Source: Pseudomonas putida (GTDB lineage Bacteria; Pseudomonadota; Gammaproteobacteria; Pseudomonadales; Pseudomonadaceae). From it: a stretch of 64,000 nt of DNA. Position numbers and translations under genes: made by a program. The notes beneath the pieces were generated by a model. The model ran no database searches. It saw nothing but the letters and a program-made list of their open reading frames with translations, and was not told the DNA's origin. The DNA is taken from NCBI GenBank assembly GCA_029953615.1, contig CP124529.1:5606494-5670493 (forward strand), read 5' to 3'. Each line of letters begins with the position of its first letter. Position 1 is the first letter of the stretch. Shown here piece by piece: positions 9,675-18,846 of the stretch.

Positions 9675-10916
9675 TCAGGGCTGGCGCGCGGTGGTTGCAA
9701 CGTCAAGCAGGCCGCGCCGGCTGAGGTTGTCGATCAGTGCACGCAGGCCAAAGTCCCACCGCGGTGCCAGGTCGCTGGTAGTCACGCGGTTGCACAGGGT
9801 ACCCAGGTGCGGGTTACTGATGCTCACCACATCGCCCGGTTTGTGGGTGAAGCCGTTGCCCGGTTGGTCGCGGTCCTGCCTGGGAGCGAACAAGGTACCG
9901 AGGAACAGCACCAGGCCGTCGGGGTACTGATGGTTCTCGTTGAGGGTTTGCTGCACCAGATCCTGCGGGTCGCGGCTGATCTGGCGCATGGAGCTGCGAC
10001 CAGCGAGGATGAAACCGTCTTCGCCCACCACCTGCAAGTCCACTTCGGCGGCGCGCACGTCGTCCAGGCCGAAGCTTTCGTCGAACAGGCGCAGCAGAGG
10101 GCCCAGCGCGGTGGAGGCATTGTTGTCCTTGGCTTTGGACAGCAGCAAGGCACTACGGCCTTCGAAGTCGCGCAGGTTGACGTCGTTGCCCAGCATCGCG
10201 CCCTTAATGCGACCATCACTGGATACCGCCAGCACCACCTCCGGTTCGGGGTTGTTCCAGTTTGACTTGGGGTGAATGCCGATGTCAGCGCCGTGGCCGA
10301 CTGCCGACAGCGGCTGGGCCTTGGTGAATACCTCGGCATCCGGGCCAATCCCCACTTCCAGGTACTGCGACCACAGGCCCTGCTCCACCAGCACCTTGCG
10401 CAGCGCTTCGGCCTGGGCCGAGCCTGGCACGACGTGCGACAGGTCGGCGCCGATGCGGCTGGCCAGGGTGTCACGGATGGCATCGGCCTTGGCCGGGTCG
10501 CCCTTGGCCTGCTCTTCCACCACACGTTCCAGCAGGCTGGTGGCGAAGGTCACCCCGGCGGCCTTCACCGCCTGCAGGTCGATGGGTGCCAGCAGCCATG
10601 GCTGTTGCGGGTCGCGCAGGGCCGGGTCGCTGTTGCCCAGCAAGGCTGGCAGCCCGATCAGCGGCTCGGCCAGCGGCAGACTGCGCAGGTAGGCCACCGG
10701 GTCGGCCACTTCCAGCAGGGCCGAGACGGTGGCTACATGGGCGGTGATATCGTGCACGGCACCAGCCTTCACCAGCACCACCGCAGGGCCCTGCTGCGGC
10801 AGCCAGACCCGCCCTACCCAACTGCCGCTGTCGAACGCGCTGGCATCGTGATTCAGAGGCAGCGGTCGCTTGCCGTTTGCTCGATCGGACATCTGTGTAC
10901 CCTTACTGTCGTTCAT
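9675..10916 (-). CDS. Fumarylacetoacetate hydrolase family protein
   Basis: A 413-residue FAH-superfamily enzyme. Members act on 2-keto-3-deoxy sugar acids or diketo acids. Metal-binding features are visible in EVGIGPDAEVFTKAQ and SNWNNPEPEVVLAVS; the C-terminal GDVVSISNPHLGTLCNRV is also typical. The ATG at 10916 overlaps the stop of the upstream Ldh-family gene (ATGA). An alternative ATG at 10892 has AAGGG in front and would give 405 residues. In context it probably acts late in sugar-acid breakdown, as a dehydratase or hydrolase of a keto-deoxy intermediate. Confidence 0.8.
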   Translation of the reverse strand: MNDSKGTQMSDRANGKRPLPLNHDASAFDSGSWVGRVWLPQQGPAVVLVKAGAVHDITAHVATVSALLEVADPVAYLRSLPLAEPLIGLPALLGNSDPALRDPQQPWLLAPIDLQAVKAAGVTFATSLLERVVEEQAKGDPAKADAIRDTLASRIGADLSHVVPGSAQAEALRKVLVEQGLWSQYLEVGIGPDAEVFTKAQPLSAVGHGADIGIHPKSNWNNPEPEVVLAVSSDGRIKGAMLGNDVNLRDFEGRSALLLSKAKDNNASTALGPLLRLFDESFGLDDVRAAEVDLQVVGEDGFILAGRSSMRQISRDPQDLVQQTLNENHQYPDGLVLFLGTLFAPRQDRDQPGNGFTHKPGDVVSISNPHLGTLCNRVTTSDLAPRWDFGLRALIDNLSRRGLLDVATTARQP

Positions 10917-11971
10917 TGGGAAAGTGCCGGCAGTTGCAACTGCACGGCCAGGCGGTCAAGGTCGGCCACCAGCTGTGACGAAAGGCTTGCGCCCCGCTCC
11001 AGGGCCTGGCGGCGCAAGGCAAGGCCAGCCTGCCCGGGCAGGCGCACCGGGCGCTCGGGGTCCAGCGGCCGGCTGGCCAGTACCAGCCGGCCAAGGAAGC
11101 TGGTTTCGTCGGTGAACGCCTGCAGGCCGCCGAAGAATCGCGGGTCGATGACCACGGCGGTGGCCGAGGCCCCCCACTGGTCGGGTGCATCCTTGCGGCC
11201 ATGGCCGGCCAACCCCGAGGTCAAGGCTTCGACCAGCAGCGCCAGGGCGAAACCTTTGTGGCCAAAGGCCTGGCCACCCAAGGGCAGGATGCTGCCTTGC
11301 GGGCTGCTGAAGAAGTCGTGCGGATCATCGCTCAGTTGCCCGTCATTGCTTACCAGCACCGGGTGCGGCAGGCGGCTGCCAGCGTCGCGACACTGGCCGA
11401 CCAGGCCGAGGGTGACGGTGGACATGCTGACGTCCAGCAGAATAGGCTCGCCTTGGGTCGGGATACCTGCGGCGATCGGGTTGGGGGTATAGACCGGGTC
11501 GACGCCGCCATGGGCGCAGACCAGCCCTACCGACGGGTCCGAGGAATACAGCATGGCCACCAGGCCCTGATCGGTGTAAGGCTTGAGGTAGGCTGCCAGG
11601 CAGCCGATATGCGCGGCGCGGCGTACCACGGCAATACCGATGCCTTGCGCAGTGGCGCCCTTTGCCGCGCAGTCCAGGGCACGGCTGACGCAGTACGGCC
11701 CCAGCAGGTAGTGGCCATCGAACAGGCTGGAAATGCCACTGTCCGACACCTGTTCCAGTTCTTGCGCGCGGGCCTTGACCTGGCCGCCGAGCATGCCGCC
11801 GATGTAGCGGCTGACCAGGTTCAGGCCATGGGTGCGATGGCCCAGCAACTCGCCCTCGAGGAGTACCCGGGTCACGACCTGGGCTACTTCGGTATCGGCG
11901 CCGGCCTTTTCGAATAGCCGCTCGACGAAGGTGGTGAGCGCTTGCACGTTGTAATGTGTGGCTTGAGTCAT
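10913..11971 (-). CDS. Ldh family NAD(P)-dependent oxidoreductase
   Basis: A 352-residue member of the malate/L-lactate/sulfolactate dehydrogenase family (not the classical lactate dehydrogenase fold). Seen: EGELLGHRTHGLNLVSRYI with the conserved His near the N-terminus, VRRAAHIGCLAAYL, TPNPIAAGIPT and GHKGFALALLVEAL, all family hallmarks. Members oxidise or reduce 2-hydroxy acids. It is translationally coupled to the FAH-family gene and follows the altronate-dehydratase-family gene by 34 bases, so it probably handles a sugar-acid intermediate. Confidence 0.85.
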   Translation of the reverse strand: MTQATHYNVQALTTFVERLFEKAGADTEVAQVVTRVLLEGELLGHRTHGLNLVSRYIGGMLGGQVKARAQELEQVSDSGISSLFDGHYLLGPYCVSRALDCAAKGATAQGIGIAVVRRAAHIGCLAAYLKPYTDQGLVAMLYSSDPSVGLVCAHGGVDPVYTPNPIAAGIPTQGEPILLDVSMSTVTLGLVGQCRDAGSRLPHPVLVSNDGQLSDDPHDFFSSPQGSILPLGGQAFGHKGFALALLVEALTSGLAGHGRKDAPDQWGASATAVVIDPRFFGGLQAFTDETSFLGRLVLASRPLDPERPVRLPGQAGLALRRQALERGASLSSQLVADLDRLAVQLQLPALSQ

Positions 11972-12005
11972 TGCGGTTGCCTCGAAAATGGGACAGGGCT
12001 GGCGA

Positions 12006-13547
12006 TCAGGTCACGGCACCGGTCTGCCAAGGCACGAACTCGTTCTGCCCGTAGCCGTGCAGTTCACTCTTGCTGCGCTCACCGGAAGCGATGCGCAGCA
12101 TCTGTTCGAAGATGAACGCGCCGCGTTCTTCGATGCTGGTGGAGCCGTCGGCGATGCCGCCGCAATTGACGTCCATGTCTTCTTGCTGGTGCTCGAACAC
12201 CTGGTTGTTGGTGGCCAGCTTGATCGATGGCGCCGGGGCGCAGCCGTAGGCCGAGCCGCGGCCGGTGGTGAAGGCGATCAGGTTGGCCCCGCCAGCCACC
12301 TGGCCGGTGGCCGAAACCGGGTCGTAGCCGGGGGTATCCATGAACACCAGGCCTTGGGCGCGCACCGCTTCGGCGTACTGGTACACATCGACCAGATTGC
12401 TGGAGCCGGCCTTGGCCACCGCGCCGAGGGACTTCTCGAGGATGGTGGTCAGGCCCCCGGCCTTGTTGCCGGCCGAGGGGTTGTTGTTCAGTTCGGCGTT
12501 CATGCGCTGGCAGTAGTCTTCCCACCAGCGGATGCGGGCCAGCAGTTTTTCGCCCACCTCGCGGCTGACCGCACGACGGGTCAGCAGGTGCTCGGCACCG
12601 TAGATTTCCGGGGTCTCGGAGAGGATCGCGGTACCGCCGGCGGCCACCAGGCGGTCGACGGCATTGCCCAGCGCCGGGTTGGCGGTAATGCCGGAATAAC
12701 CATCGGAACCGCCACACTGCAGGCCGACCACCAGGTGCCGCGCGCTGACCGGCTGACGCTGCACCTGGTTGGCCTCGGCCAGCAGCGCTTTGACCTGTTC
12801 GATGCCGGCGGCGATGGTTTTGGAGGTACCGCCGATACCCTGGATGGTGAAAGTACGCAGCTGGGCGCTGGCCTGCAGACCCTGGGTTTCCAGCAGGCTT
12901 TCGATCTGGTTGGTTTCGCAGCCCAGGCCGATGATCAGCACGGCGGCAAAGTTAGGGTGCATGGCGTACCCGGCCAGGGTGCGACGCAACAGGCCCAGGG
13001 CTTCACCGCCGGGATCCACCGCACAACCGGCGCCGTGGGTCAGCGCCACTACGCCATCGATGTTCGGGTAATCGGCCAGCACTTGAGGGTGGATGTCGCG
13101 GCGAAAATGGTCGGCCACGGCCCGGGCCACGGTCGCCGAGCAATTCACCGAAGTCAGGATGCCGATGTAGTTGCGGGTGGCGACCCGGCCATCGGCGCGC
13201 ACGATGCCCTGGAACTGCGCCTCGCTGACGGGCTGCCTGCGGGTATCGACACCGAAGGCGTAGTCACGGGCGAAATCGCCCATCTGCACATTGTGCACAT
13301 GCACGTGCTCGCCGGCTTCGATGGCCTGCGAGGCAAAACCGATGATCTGCCCGTAACGGCGCAGGGGCTGGCCCTGCTCCACACGTTCGGTAGCGACCTT
13401 GTGGCCCGAGGGGATCGGCTGGCGCACGGTGATCGCCTCGGCGTCCAGGCGCAGGCCTTGCGCCAGGGCCTGGCGAGCGATAAGCACGTTGTCCAGCGGG
13501 TTGAGGCGGATGACGGCAAGGTCACCGGACTTGGCAATCAGTTGCAT
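12006..13547 (-). CDS. Altronate/galactarate dehydratase family (UxaA family)
   Basis: A 513-residue sugar-acid dehydratase of the UxaA/GarD family. It has an N-terminal SAF-like domain (DNVLIARQALAQG, HVHVHNVQMGDF) and a large catalytic part containing GIVRADGRVATRNYIGIL, LTHGAGCAV, IGLGCETNQ and LQCGGSDGYSGITANPA, including cysteines expected to bind an Fe-S or metal centre. The length fits the family. It heads the minus-strand operon that continues with Ldh-family, FAH-family and MFS genes. The substrate could be altronate, galactarate or a related acid; motifs alone do not decide. Confidence 0.87.
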   Translation of the reverse strand: MQLIAKSGDLAVIRLNPLDNVLIARQALAQGLRLDAEAITVRQPIPSGHKVATERVEQGQPLRRYGQIIGFASQAIEAGEHVHVHNVQMGDFARDYAFGVDTRRQPVSEAQFQGIVRADGRVATRNYIGILTSVNCSATVARAVADHFRRDIHPQVLADYPNIDGVVALTHGAGCAVDPGGEALGLLRRTLAGYAMHPNFAAVLIIGLGCETNQIESLLETQGLQASAQLRTFTIQGIGGTSKTIAAGIEQVKALLAEANQVQRQPVSARHLVVGLQCGGSDGYSGITANPALGNAVDRLVAAGGTAILSETPEIYGAEHLLTRRAVSREVGEKLLARIRWWEDYCQRMNAELNNNPSAGNKAGGLTTILEKSLGAVAKAGSSNLVDVYQYAEAVRAQGLVFMDTPGYDPVSATGQVAGGANLIAFTTGRGSAYGCAPAPSIKLATNNQVFEHQQEDMDVNCGGIADGSTSIEERGAFIFEQMLRIASGERSKSELHGYGQNEFVPWQTGAVT

Positions 13548-13702
13548 GGGACCTCTCAGGGCGGTGCGGCTGGCTTCTTGTCATGGCTGCGACCACTGTA
13601 AGAAGCCTTGGGCGACATTCCCAATGAGATGATCCGATCGAACGATAACCCCCAGTTATCGCGAGGAGGTACTTGAGCGTGATTTACAATCGCCTGCGAG
13701 GG

Positions 13703-13917
13703 ATATTGGGGCCGCTGCGCAGCCCATCGCCGGCAAGCCAGCTCCCACAGGGATCGCGCCACCTTTGGGAGTTTGAGCAAGACAGTTGCTCTCAAAGGCA
13801 GGGCGCAAGCCTCAAGAGGTTCGCTGTGCAGCTACCACAGGTTTGCACATGGCTTGAAGCCTACGCGCTCGGTGTGGGAGCTGGCTTGCCGGCGATGGGC
13901 TGCGCAGCAGCCCCAAT
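13703..13917. repeat. Inverted pair of REP elements
   Basis: Left unit GGGGCCGCTGCGCAGCCCAT plus GCCGGCAAGCCAGCTCCCAC; right unit GTGGGAGCTGGCTTGCCGGC plus GATGGGCTGCGCAGCAGCCCC. About 100 bases separate them. The pair fills the gap between the dehydratase gene and the first LysR gene. Confidence 0.88.
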
Positions 13918-13925
13918 GGCTTTAC

Positions 13926-14873
13926 CTACTCCTTCTGGCGACGGCGAGCGCCCTCCAGCAGGATCTCGACAAACGCCTGGGCGGAAGCGCTCAGCGGCTC
14001 GTCCTTGCGGGTAACCACACCGTACTCCAGCGCATCCAGGTGCAAGGGGCTGCGCAACTCTTTCAGTTGGCCACTGGCCAGCTGCGCGGCAACCATCGAG
14101 CGCGGCAACATGGCGATCATCGGCGCCGCTTGCAGCAGTTGCAGGAACATCGGCATGGAGATCGTCTCGACGCAGTCGGCCGGCGTGGCAATGCCAGCAA
14201 CCCGGAAGGCTTGCTCCAGGCGATTGCGGATCGGCGTGCCCACCGGGTACAGCACCCATGGCCAATCGCCCAGCGCCTCCAACGGCGTGCTTTGCAGCTG
14301 GTTGAGCGGGTGATCGCTATTGACCACCAGGCTGAACGGTTCGGGCTCCAGGGGCTGGAACTCGAACAACTGGCTGAAGCGTTCCTCCGTGAAGCGGCCA
14401 ATCATGATGTCTAGCTTGTTCTGCTCCAGCATGGCCAACAAGTGATCGCTGGAATGCTCTACCACTTCGATCGACAGTAACGGGCTGCGTGCCTTGATCG
14501 TGGCGATGGCCTGCGGCAGCACCAGCGCGGTGGCGGCAAAGATCCCGCCGACGCGGATAAAGCCGTGCCCGCCGTTGCGCAAGCGGTTGACCTGATCGAC
14601 GAACTGTTGCGACTCGGCCAGCGCGCCTTGAGCATAACGCACCACATACTCACCCAGTTCGGTGGGGGGCATGCTACGCGGCAGGCGCTCGAACAGGGCA
14701 AAGCCGAACTGCTCCTCGAGGTCACGTAACATCTTGCTCAGTGCCGGCTGGCTGAGGTTCATGCGCGTGGCGGTGGCGTGCATGTTGCGGGTGCGCGCCA
14801 AGGTGTCGATCAGCACCAGGTGCTTGTAGCGGATCCAGTTGCAAAAGCTGGAATGGGTCATGTCTGGCGGCAT
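13926..14873 (-). CDS. LysR family regulator (first of a tandem pair)
   Basis: A 315-residue LysR-type regulator with N-terminal HTH (TARTRNMHATATRMNLSQPA, then LSKMLRDLEEQFG), linker helix and ligand-binding domain. It resembles the PcaQ/GbpR subgroup, whose members sense aromatic or sugar-derived acids. It is a paralogue of the next LysR gene: both have closely similar HTH blocks, a YAQ(G/N)AL helix and a PxGxPxRxRxE segment. It lies inside the sugar-acid cluster and probably controls one of the flanking catabolic operons. Confidence 0.88.
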   Translation of the reverse strand: MPPDMTHSSFCNWIRYKHLVLIDTLARTRNMHATATRMNLSQPALSKMLRDLEEQFGFALFERLPRSMPPTELGEYVVRYAQGALAESQQFVDQVNRLRNGGHGFIRVGGIFAATALVLPQAIATIKARSPLLSIEVVEHSSDHLLAMLEQNKLDIMIGRFTEERFSQLFEFQPLEPEPFSLVVNSDHPLNQLQSTPLEALGDWPWVLYPVGTPIRNRLEQAFRVAGIATPADCVETISMPMFLQLLQAAPMIAMLPRSMVAAQLASGQLKELRSPLHLDALEYGVVTRKDEPLSASAQAFVEILLEGARRRQKE

Positions 14874-14907
14874 CGACGCAGGGCCTCAGGCAAGTGAAAA
14901 GGCAGGG

Positions 14908-15855
14908 TTATTGCGCCCGCAGGTAGTGCAGCAAGGTGTCCAGAGCCACCGAGTTGGGCCGCGAGCGCAGGGTCAGCACGCCAAGGTTGGCCATGGCCAG
15001 CGGCAGCGCCACCGGCAGGATGGCGACCATGCCATAGCGGGCATAATGCTTGGCCACATCATCGGGCACCACCGCAATCATGTCGGAGGCTTCGAGCATG
15101 GCAGTGGTAGCCAGGATCGAGGCAGTTTCGACGATATCCAGCGACTGCACCATGCCACCGGCTTGCAACGCGCTTTCGACACGGCGGCGCATCGGGCTGC
15201 CGATGGGGTGCAGGATCCAGGTAAGCGCCACCAGGTCGGCCAGTTGCAGCCCGGCAGCATTGGCCAGCGGGTGGCCGGCGCGGGCGATGACGCGCATCTG
15301 CTCACCGCCTTCGAACAGTTCGATGTTCAGGTCCTGGCTGTCGCTCTGGTCCGGCAGGCGCCCCACCACCATGTCGAAGTCGCCACGCAGCAAGGCCGGC
15401 AGCAAGGTGTCGCTGGTACCGACTTCCAGGGAAATGCGCACCTTGGGGTGAGCGCGCTTATAGGCCAGTACCGCCTTGGTCAGCACGCCCGGCACCGGGC
15501 CCATGACACTGCCCACCCGCACCAGCCCCAGGGCCCCGCGCGCCAGCTCGGCAATCTGCGCCTGGGCATGCTCGAACTCATGCAGCGCGTTCTGCGCATA
15601 GCGGATCATCACTTCGCCATACAGCGTCGCTTGCATGCCCCGTGGCAAACGCTCGAACAGGCGTACGCCCAGGCGCTCCTCAAGTTGCTGTAGCAACAGG
15701 CTGGCTGCCGGTTGCGTGGTGTGCATCGCCGCGGCAGCACGGCGCAGGTTACCGAACTCGCCCAAGGCGTTGAGCAACGTAATCTGCCGGCTGGAGATCT
15801 TCAATGCCCCGAGGCTGGCGGGCGCCTGGACGCTGTCGGATGGCAAACGAGACAT
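14908..15855 (-). CDS. LysR family regulator (second of a tandem pair)
   Basis: A 315-residue LysR regulator. The HTH is in GEFGNLRRAAAAMHTTQPAA with LLLQQLEERLGVRLFERLP following; the effector domain contains VRVGSVMGPVPGVLTKAV and GDFDMVVGRLPDQ. It is transcribed away from the fuconate-dehydratase-type gene at 15957, leaving about 100 bases between starts, the classical arrangement for a LysR protein controlling its divergent neighbour. Same length as its paralogue 34 bases downstream, which suggests duplication. Confidence 0.88.
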   Translation of the reverse strand: MSRLPSDSVQAPASLGALKISSRQITLLNALGEFGNLRRAAAAMHTTQPAASLLLQQLEERLGVRLFERLPRGMQATLYGEVMIRYAQNALHEFEHAQAQIAELARGALGLVRVGSVMGPVPGVLTKAVLAYKRAHPKVRISLEVGTSDTLLPALLRGDFDMVVGRLPDQSDSQDLNIELFEGGEQMRVIARAGHPLANAAGLQLADLVALTWILHPIGSPMRRRVESALQAGGMVQSLDIVETASILATTAMLEASDMIAVVPDDVAKHYARYGMVAILPVALPLAMANLGVLTLRSRPNSVALDTLLHYLRAQ

Positions 15856-15956
15856 ATCGAATCCGGTATCGCTGGTTAAGAATTGGCGATTATGCCTGTA
15901 TCGCTCGACAACCTACAGTCAGGTCTTCCAGTGCCTGAACAGAACAAGAGCCGACC

Positions 15957-17270
15957 ATGAGCATACGTATTACCCACCTGAGCGTTCGCGACATTCGTTT
16001 CCCCACTTCGCTGTCGCTGGATGGCTCCGACGCCATGAACAGCGCTCCCGACTATTCGGCCGCCTACGTGGTGCTGCACACCGACGTCGAAGCCCTCGAA
16101 GGCCACGGCCTGACCTTCACCATCGGCCGTGGCAACGAGATTTGCGCAGCAGCGGTGCAATCGCTGGCGCCGCTGATCGTTGGTCTCACCCTGGAGGAAA
16201 TCACTGCCGACATGGGTGGCTTCTGGCACCGCTTCACGGTAAGCGACAGCCAGTTGCGCTGGCTGGGCCCGGAAAAAGGCGTGATCCACCTGGCCACCGC
16301 CGCCATCATCAATGCCGTGTGGGACCTGTGGGCCAAGCACGAGGGCAAGCCGGTGTGGAAGCTGCTGGCCGACATGACACCCGAGCAGCTGGTGCGCTGC
16401 CTGGACTTCAGCTACGTCACCGATGTGCTCACCCCCGAAGAAGCCATCGCCCTGCTGCGCCGCCAGGCACCGGGCAAAGCCCAGCGCGAAGCGCAGATGT
16501 TGCGCGAAGGCTACCCCGGCTACACCACGGCGCCAGGCTGGCTGGGCTACAGCGAAGAAAAGATGCGCAAGCTGGCCCGCGAGGCTGTGGAGGATGGCTG
16601 GACCCATATCAAGCAGAAGATCGGAGCGGACCTTGAAGAAGACATTCGCCGTGCCAGCATCCTGCGCGACGAAATTGGCTGGGAGCGCACCCTGATGATG
16701 GATGCCAACCAGGTATGGGGCGTCGAGGAATCGATCGCCAACATGCGCCGCCTGGCCGCCTTCGAGCCACTGTGGATCGAAGAACCGACCAGCCCGGACG
16801 ACATCCTCGGCCACGCCACCATCCGCCAGCGAATCGCGCCGATTGGCGTGGCCACCGGTGAACATTGCCACAACCGGGTCATGTTCAAGCAGATGTTCCA
16901 GGCCGGCGCGCTGGACTTCTGCCAGCTGGACGCGGCTCGCCTGGGCGGCCTGAACGAAGTGCTGATCGTGCTGCTGATGGCAGCCAGGTACGACGTGCCG
17001 GTGTGCCCGCACGGCGGCGGTGTCGGCCTGTGCGAGTATGTGCAGAACATTGCCCTGTTCGACTACATCGCGGTGTCGGCCTCGCTGCACAACCGAGTGC
17101 TGGAGTACGTCGACCACCTGCACGAGCATTTCATCGACCCGGTGGTGATCCGCCGCGGGCGCTACATGCCGCCGCAACGCCCGGGCTACAGCATCGAAAT
17201 GCATGCCGAGACCCTGGAACGCTACCAGTACCCCAACGGCGCAGTGTGGCTCGACATCAGCCGCTCCTGA
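15957..17270 (+). CDS. L-fuconate dehydratase-type enolase superfamily enzyme
   Basis: A 437-residue enolase-superfamily dehydratase most like L-fuconate dehydratase, which turns L-fuconate into 2-keto-3-deoxy-L-fuconate. Visible landmarks in order: FPTSLSLDGSDAMN, GHGLTFTIGRGNEI, the KxK pair in HIKQKIGADL (catalytic Lys about 220), metal ligands in MMDANQVW (Asp), IEEPTSPDD (Glu) and ATGEHCHNR (Glu), and the catalytic His in VCPHGGGVGLCE. All key residues are present. It is followed 66 bases later by an MFS gene and faces a LysR gene. Activity on a related sugar acid rather than fuconate remains possible. Confidence 0.87.
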   Translation: MSIRITHLSVRDIRFPTSLSLDGSDAMNSAPDYSAAYVVLHTDVEALEGHGLTFTIGRGNEICAAAVQSLAPLIVGLTLEEITADMGGFWHRFTVSDSQLRWLGPEKGVIHLATAAIINAVWDLWAKHEGKPVWKLLADMTPEQLVRCLDFSYVTDVLTPEEAIALLRRQAPGKAQREAQMLREGYPGYTTAPGWLGYSEEKMRKLAREAVEDGWTHIKQKIGADLEEDIRRASILRDEIGWERTLMMDANQVWGVEESIANMRRLAAFEPLWIEEPTSPDDILGHATIRQRIAPIGVATGEHCHNRVMFKQMFQAGALDFCQLDAARLGGLNEVLIVLLMAARYDVPVCPHGGGVGLCEYVQNIALFDYIAVSASLHNRVLEYVDHLHEHFIDPVVIRRGRYMPPQRPGYSIEMHAETLERYQYPNGAVWLDISRS

Positions 17271-17336
17271 CTCACCTACCTGGGTGTGCCGCCTTTGCGC
17301 GGCGCGCCACCAGTACTTTTCATGGGGAAAAAAACA

Positions 17337-18647
17337 ATGACAATCCTCACCGGTACTGCAGCGGCCCCCGCCCCTGCCGCCACCACCGAACAGCGCCTGA
17401 ACGGCCTGCTGCTGCGCAAATTGATGCCACTGCTCATCGTTGTCTACGTGATGAGCTTCCTCGACCGGACCAACATTGCCCTGGCCAAGGCCAGCATGGG
17501 TATCGACCTCGGCCTGTCGGCGGCGGCCTATGGCTTGGGCGCCGGCCTGTTCTTTCTCACCTACGCCTTGGCCGAAGTCCCCAGCAACCTGATCATGCAT
17601 CGGGTGGGCGCACGTTTCTGGATCACCCGCATCATGATCACCTGGGGCCTGCTCTCGGCGGGTATGGCCTTCGTCCAGGGCGAAACCTCGTTCTACATCA
17701 TGCGCCTGTTGCTCGGGGTGGCCGAAGCGGGCCTGTTCCCTGGCGTGATGCTGTACCTGACCTACTGGTTCGACCGTGAACAGCGTGCCCGCGCCACGGG
17801 TTACTTCCTGCTGGGCGTGTGCCTGGCCAATATCCTCAGCGGCCCGCTGGGGGGCGCCCTGCTGGAAATGGACGGTGTGCTGGGCTGGCACGGCTGGCAA
17901 TGGCTGTTCGTGCTCGAAGGCCTGCCCGCCGTGGCGCTGGCCTATACGGTGTGGAAGAAACTGCCTGACGGGCCGGCCTCGGCCCCCTGGCTATCGGCCG
18001 CCGACGCCGAGGACATCGAGCGCCGCCTGGCCGCCGAACGGGCCGCCGCACCGCAGCAGAGCAAGCTGGGGCAGATGCTCCGCGACCGGCAGATCTGGCT
18101 GGCAATCGTGGTGTACTTCGTGCACCAGATTACCATCTACACGGTGATTTTCTTCCTGCCGGGCATCATCACTACCTATGGCGCGCTGTCGCCTTTCCAG
18201 GTCGGCCTGCTGACCGCGGTACCGTGGATTGCCGCCGCCATCGGCGCCGCCACCTTCCCGCGCCTGGCCACCTCGCCACACCGGTGCCGCACCCTGCTCT
18301 TCTGCGGCCTGCTGACCATGGCGGCCGGGCTGCTGCTGGCGTCGCTGGCCAACTCGTTCATCGGCCTGATCGGGTTTTCACTGACCGCCCTGATGCTGTT
18401 CGTGGTGCAGTCAATCATTTTCGTCTTCCCCTCCAGCCGCCTGTGCGGCAGTGCCTTGGCGGCCGGGTTGGCCTTTGTCACCACCTGCGGCCTGTTTGGC
18501 GGTTTCGTCGGGCCATCGGTGATGGGCCTGATCGAGCAGACCACCGGCAGTACCCGTAATGGCTTGTGGATCATTGCCGCGTTGCTGGTGGTGGCCGCGC
18601 TGGTCAGTACCCGCTTGCGGCAGGGGCAGGAGCAAGCGAATCGCTGA
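17337..18647 (+). CDS. MFS transporter, ACS/tartrate-type
   Basis: A 436-residue major facilitator (anion:cation symporter family). Landmarks: MSFLDRTNIALAKASMG, AEVPSNLIMHRVGARFWITR and GVAEAGLFPGVMLYLTYWF, plus about 12 hydrophobic segments. The ATG at 17337 is preceded by GGGGA and starts MTILTGTAAAPA; a longer in-frame start at 17286 is not supported. It is paired with the fuconate-dehydratase-type gene and probably imports its substrate. It belongs to a different branch from the MFS gene at 8275. Confidence 0.86.
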   Translation: MTILTGTAAAPAPAATTEQRLNGLLLRKLMPLLIVVYVMSFLDRTNIALAKASMGIDLGLSAAAYGLGAGLFFLTYALAEVPSNLIMHRVGARFWITRIMITWGLLSAGMAFVQGETSFYIMRLLLGVAEAGLFPGVMLYLTYWFDREQRARATGYFLLGVCLANILSGPLGGALLEMDGVLGWHGWQWLFVLEGLPAVALAYTVWKKLPDGPASAPWLSAADAEDIERRLAAERAAAPQQSKLGQMLRDRQIWLAIVVYFVHQITIYTVIFFLPGIITTYGALSPFQVGLLTAVPWIAAAIGAATFPRLATSPHRCRTLLFCGLLTMAAGLLLASLANSFIGLIGFSLTALMLFVVQSIIFVFPSSRLCGSALAAGLAFVTTCGLFGGFVGPSVMGLIEQTTGSTRNGLWIIAALLVVAALVSTRLRQGQEQANR

Positions 18648-18688
18648 CAGGAGGCACGCATGGAACAACACACGAATCATTGATTCAG

Positions 18689-18783
18689 TGGGGCCTGTGG
18701 GAGCGGGCGTGCCCGCGAACACCGGCGAAGCCGGTGCCATGCACCGTGTTGTACGCTTCGCGGGCACGCCCGCTCCCACAGGG
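18689..18783. repeat. Inverted REP-like pair (GGGAGCGGGCGTGCCCGCG type)
   Basis: CCTGTGGGAGCGGGCGTGCC on the left matches GGCACGCCCGCTCCCACAGG on the right. Between them is the small hairpin ACCGGCGAAGCCGGT. Located between the convergent MFS and MocR-like genes, where it may terminate transcription from both sides. Confidence 0.87.
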
Positions 18784-18846
18784 TATGCGACACACGCTTG
18801 AGCATTGCTCCCTGCGCGACAGCGCAGCCCAAGCAACCCCGGCGGC

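Noticed and set aside
8068..9930. 620-codon plus-strand frame across the REP pair and the MFS gene
   Set aside because: Runs through repeats and opposite a clear transporter; no ribosome site or domain.
15876..17900. 674-codon minus-strand frame opposite the fuconate dehydratase and MFS genes
   Set aside because: Composition (His, Gln, Gly, Ala rich) is typical of an antisense shadow; both plus-strand genes have clear catalytic or transport signatures.
8136..18783. Repeated palindromes considered as a CRISPR array
   Set aside because: Copies are few, widely spaced, palindromic and intergenic, and match REP units; there are no regular spacers or cas genes.
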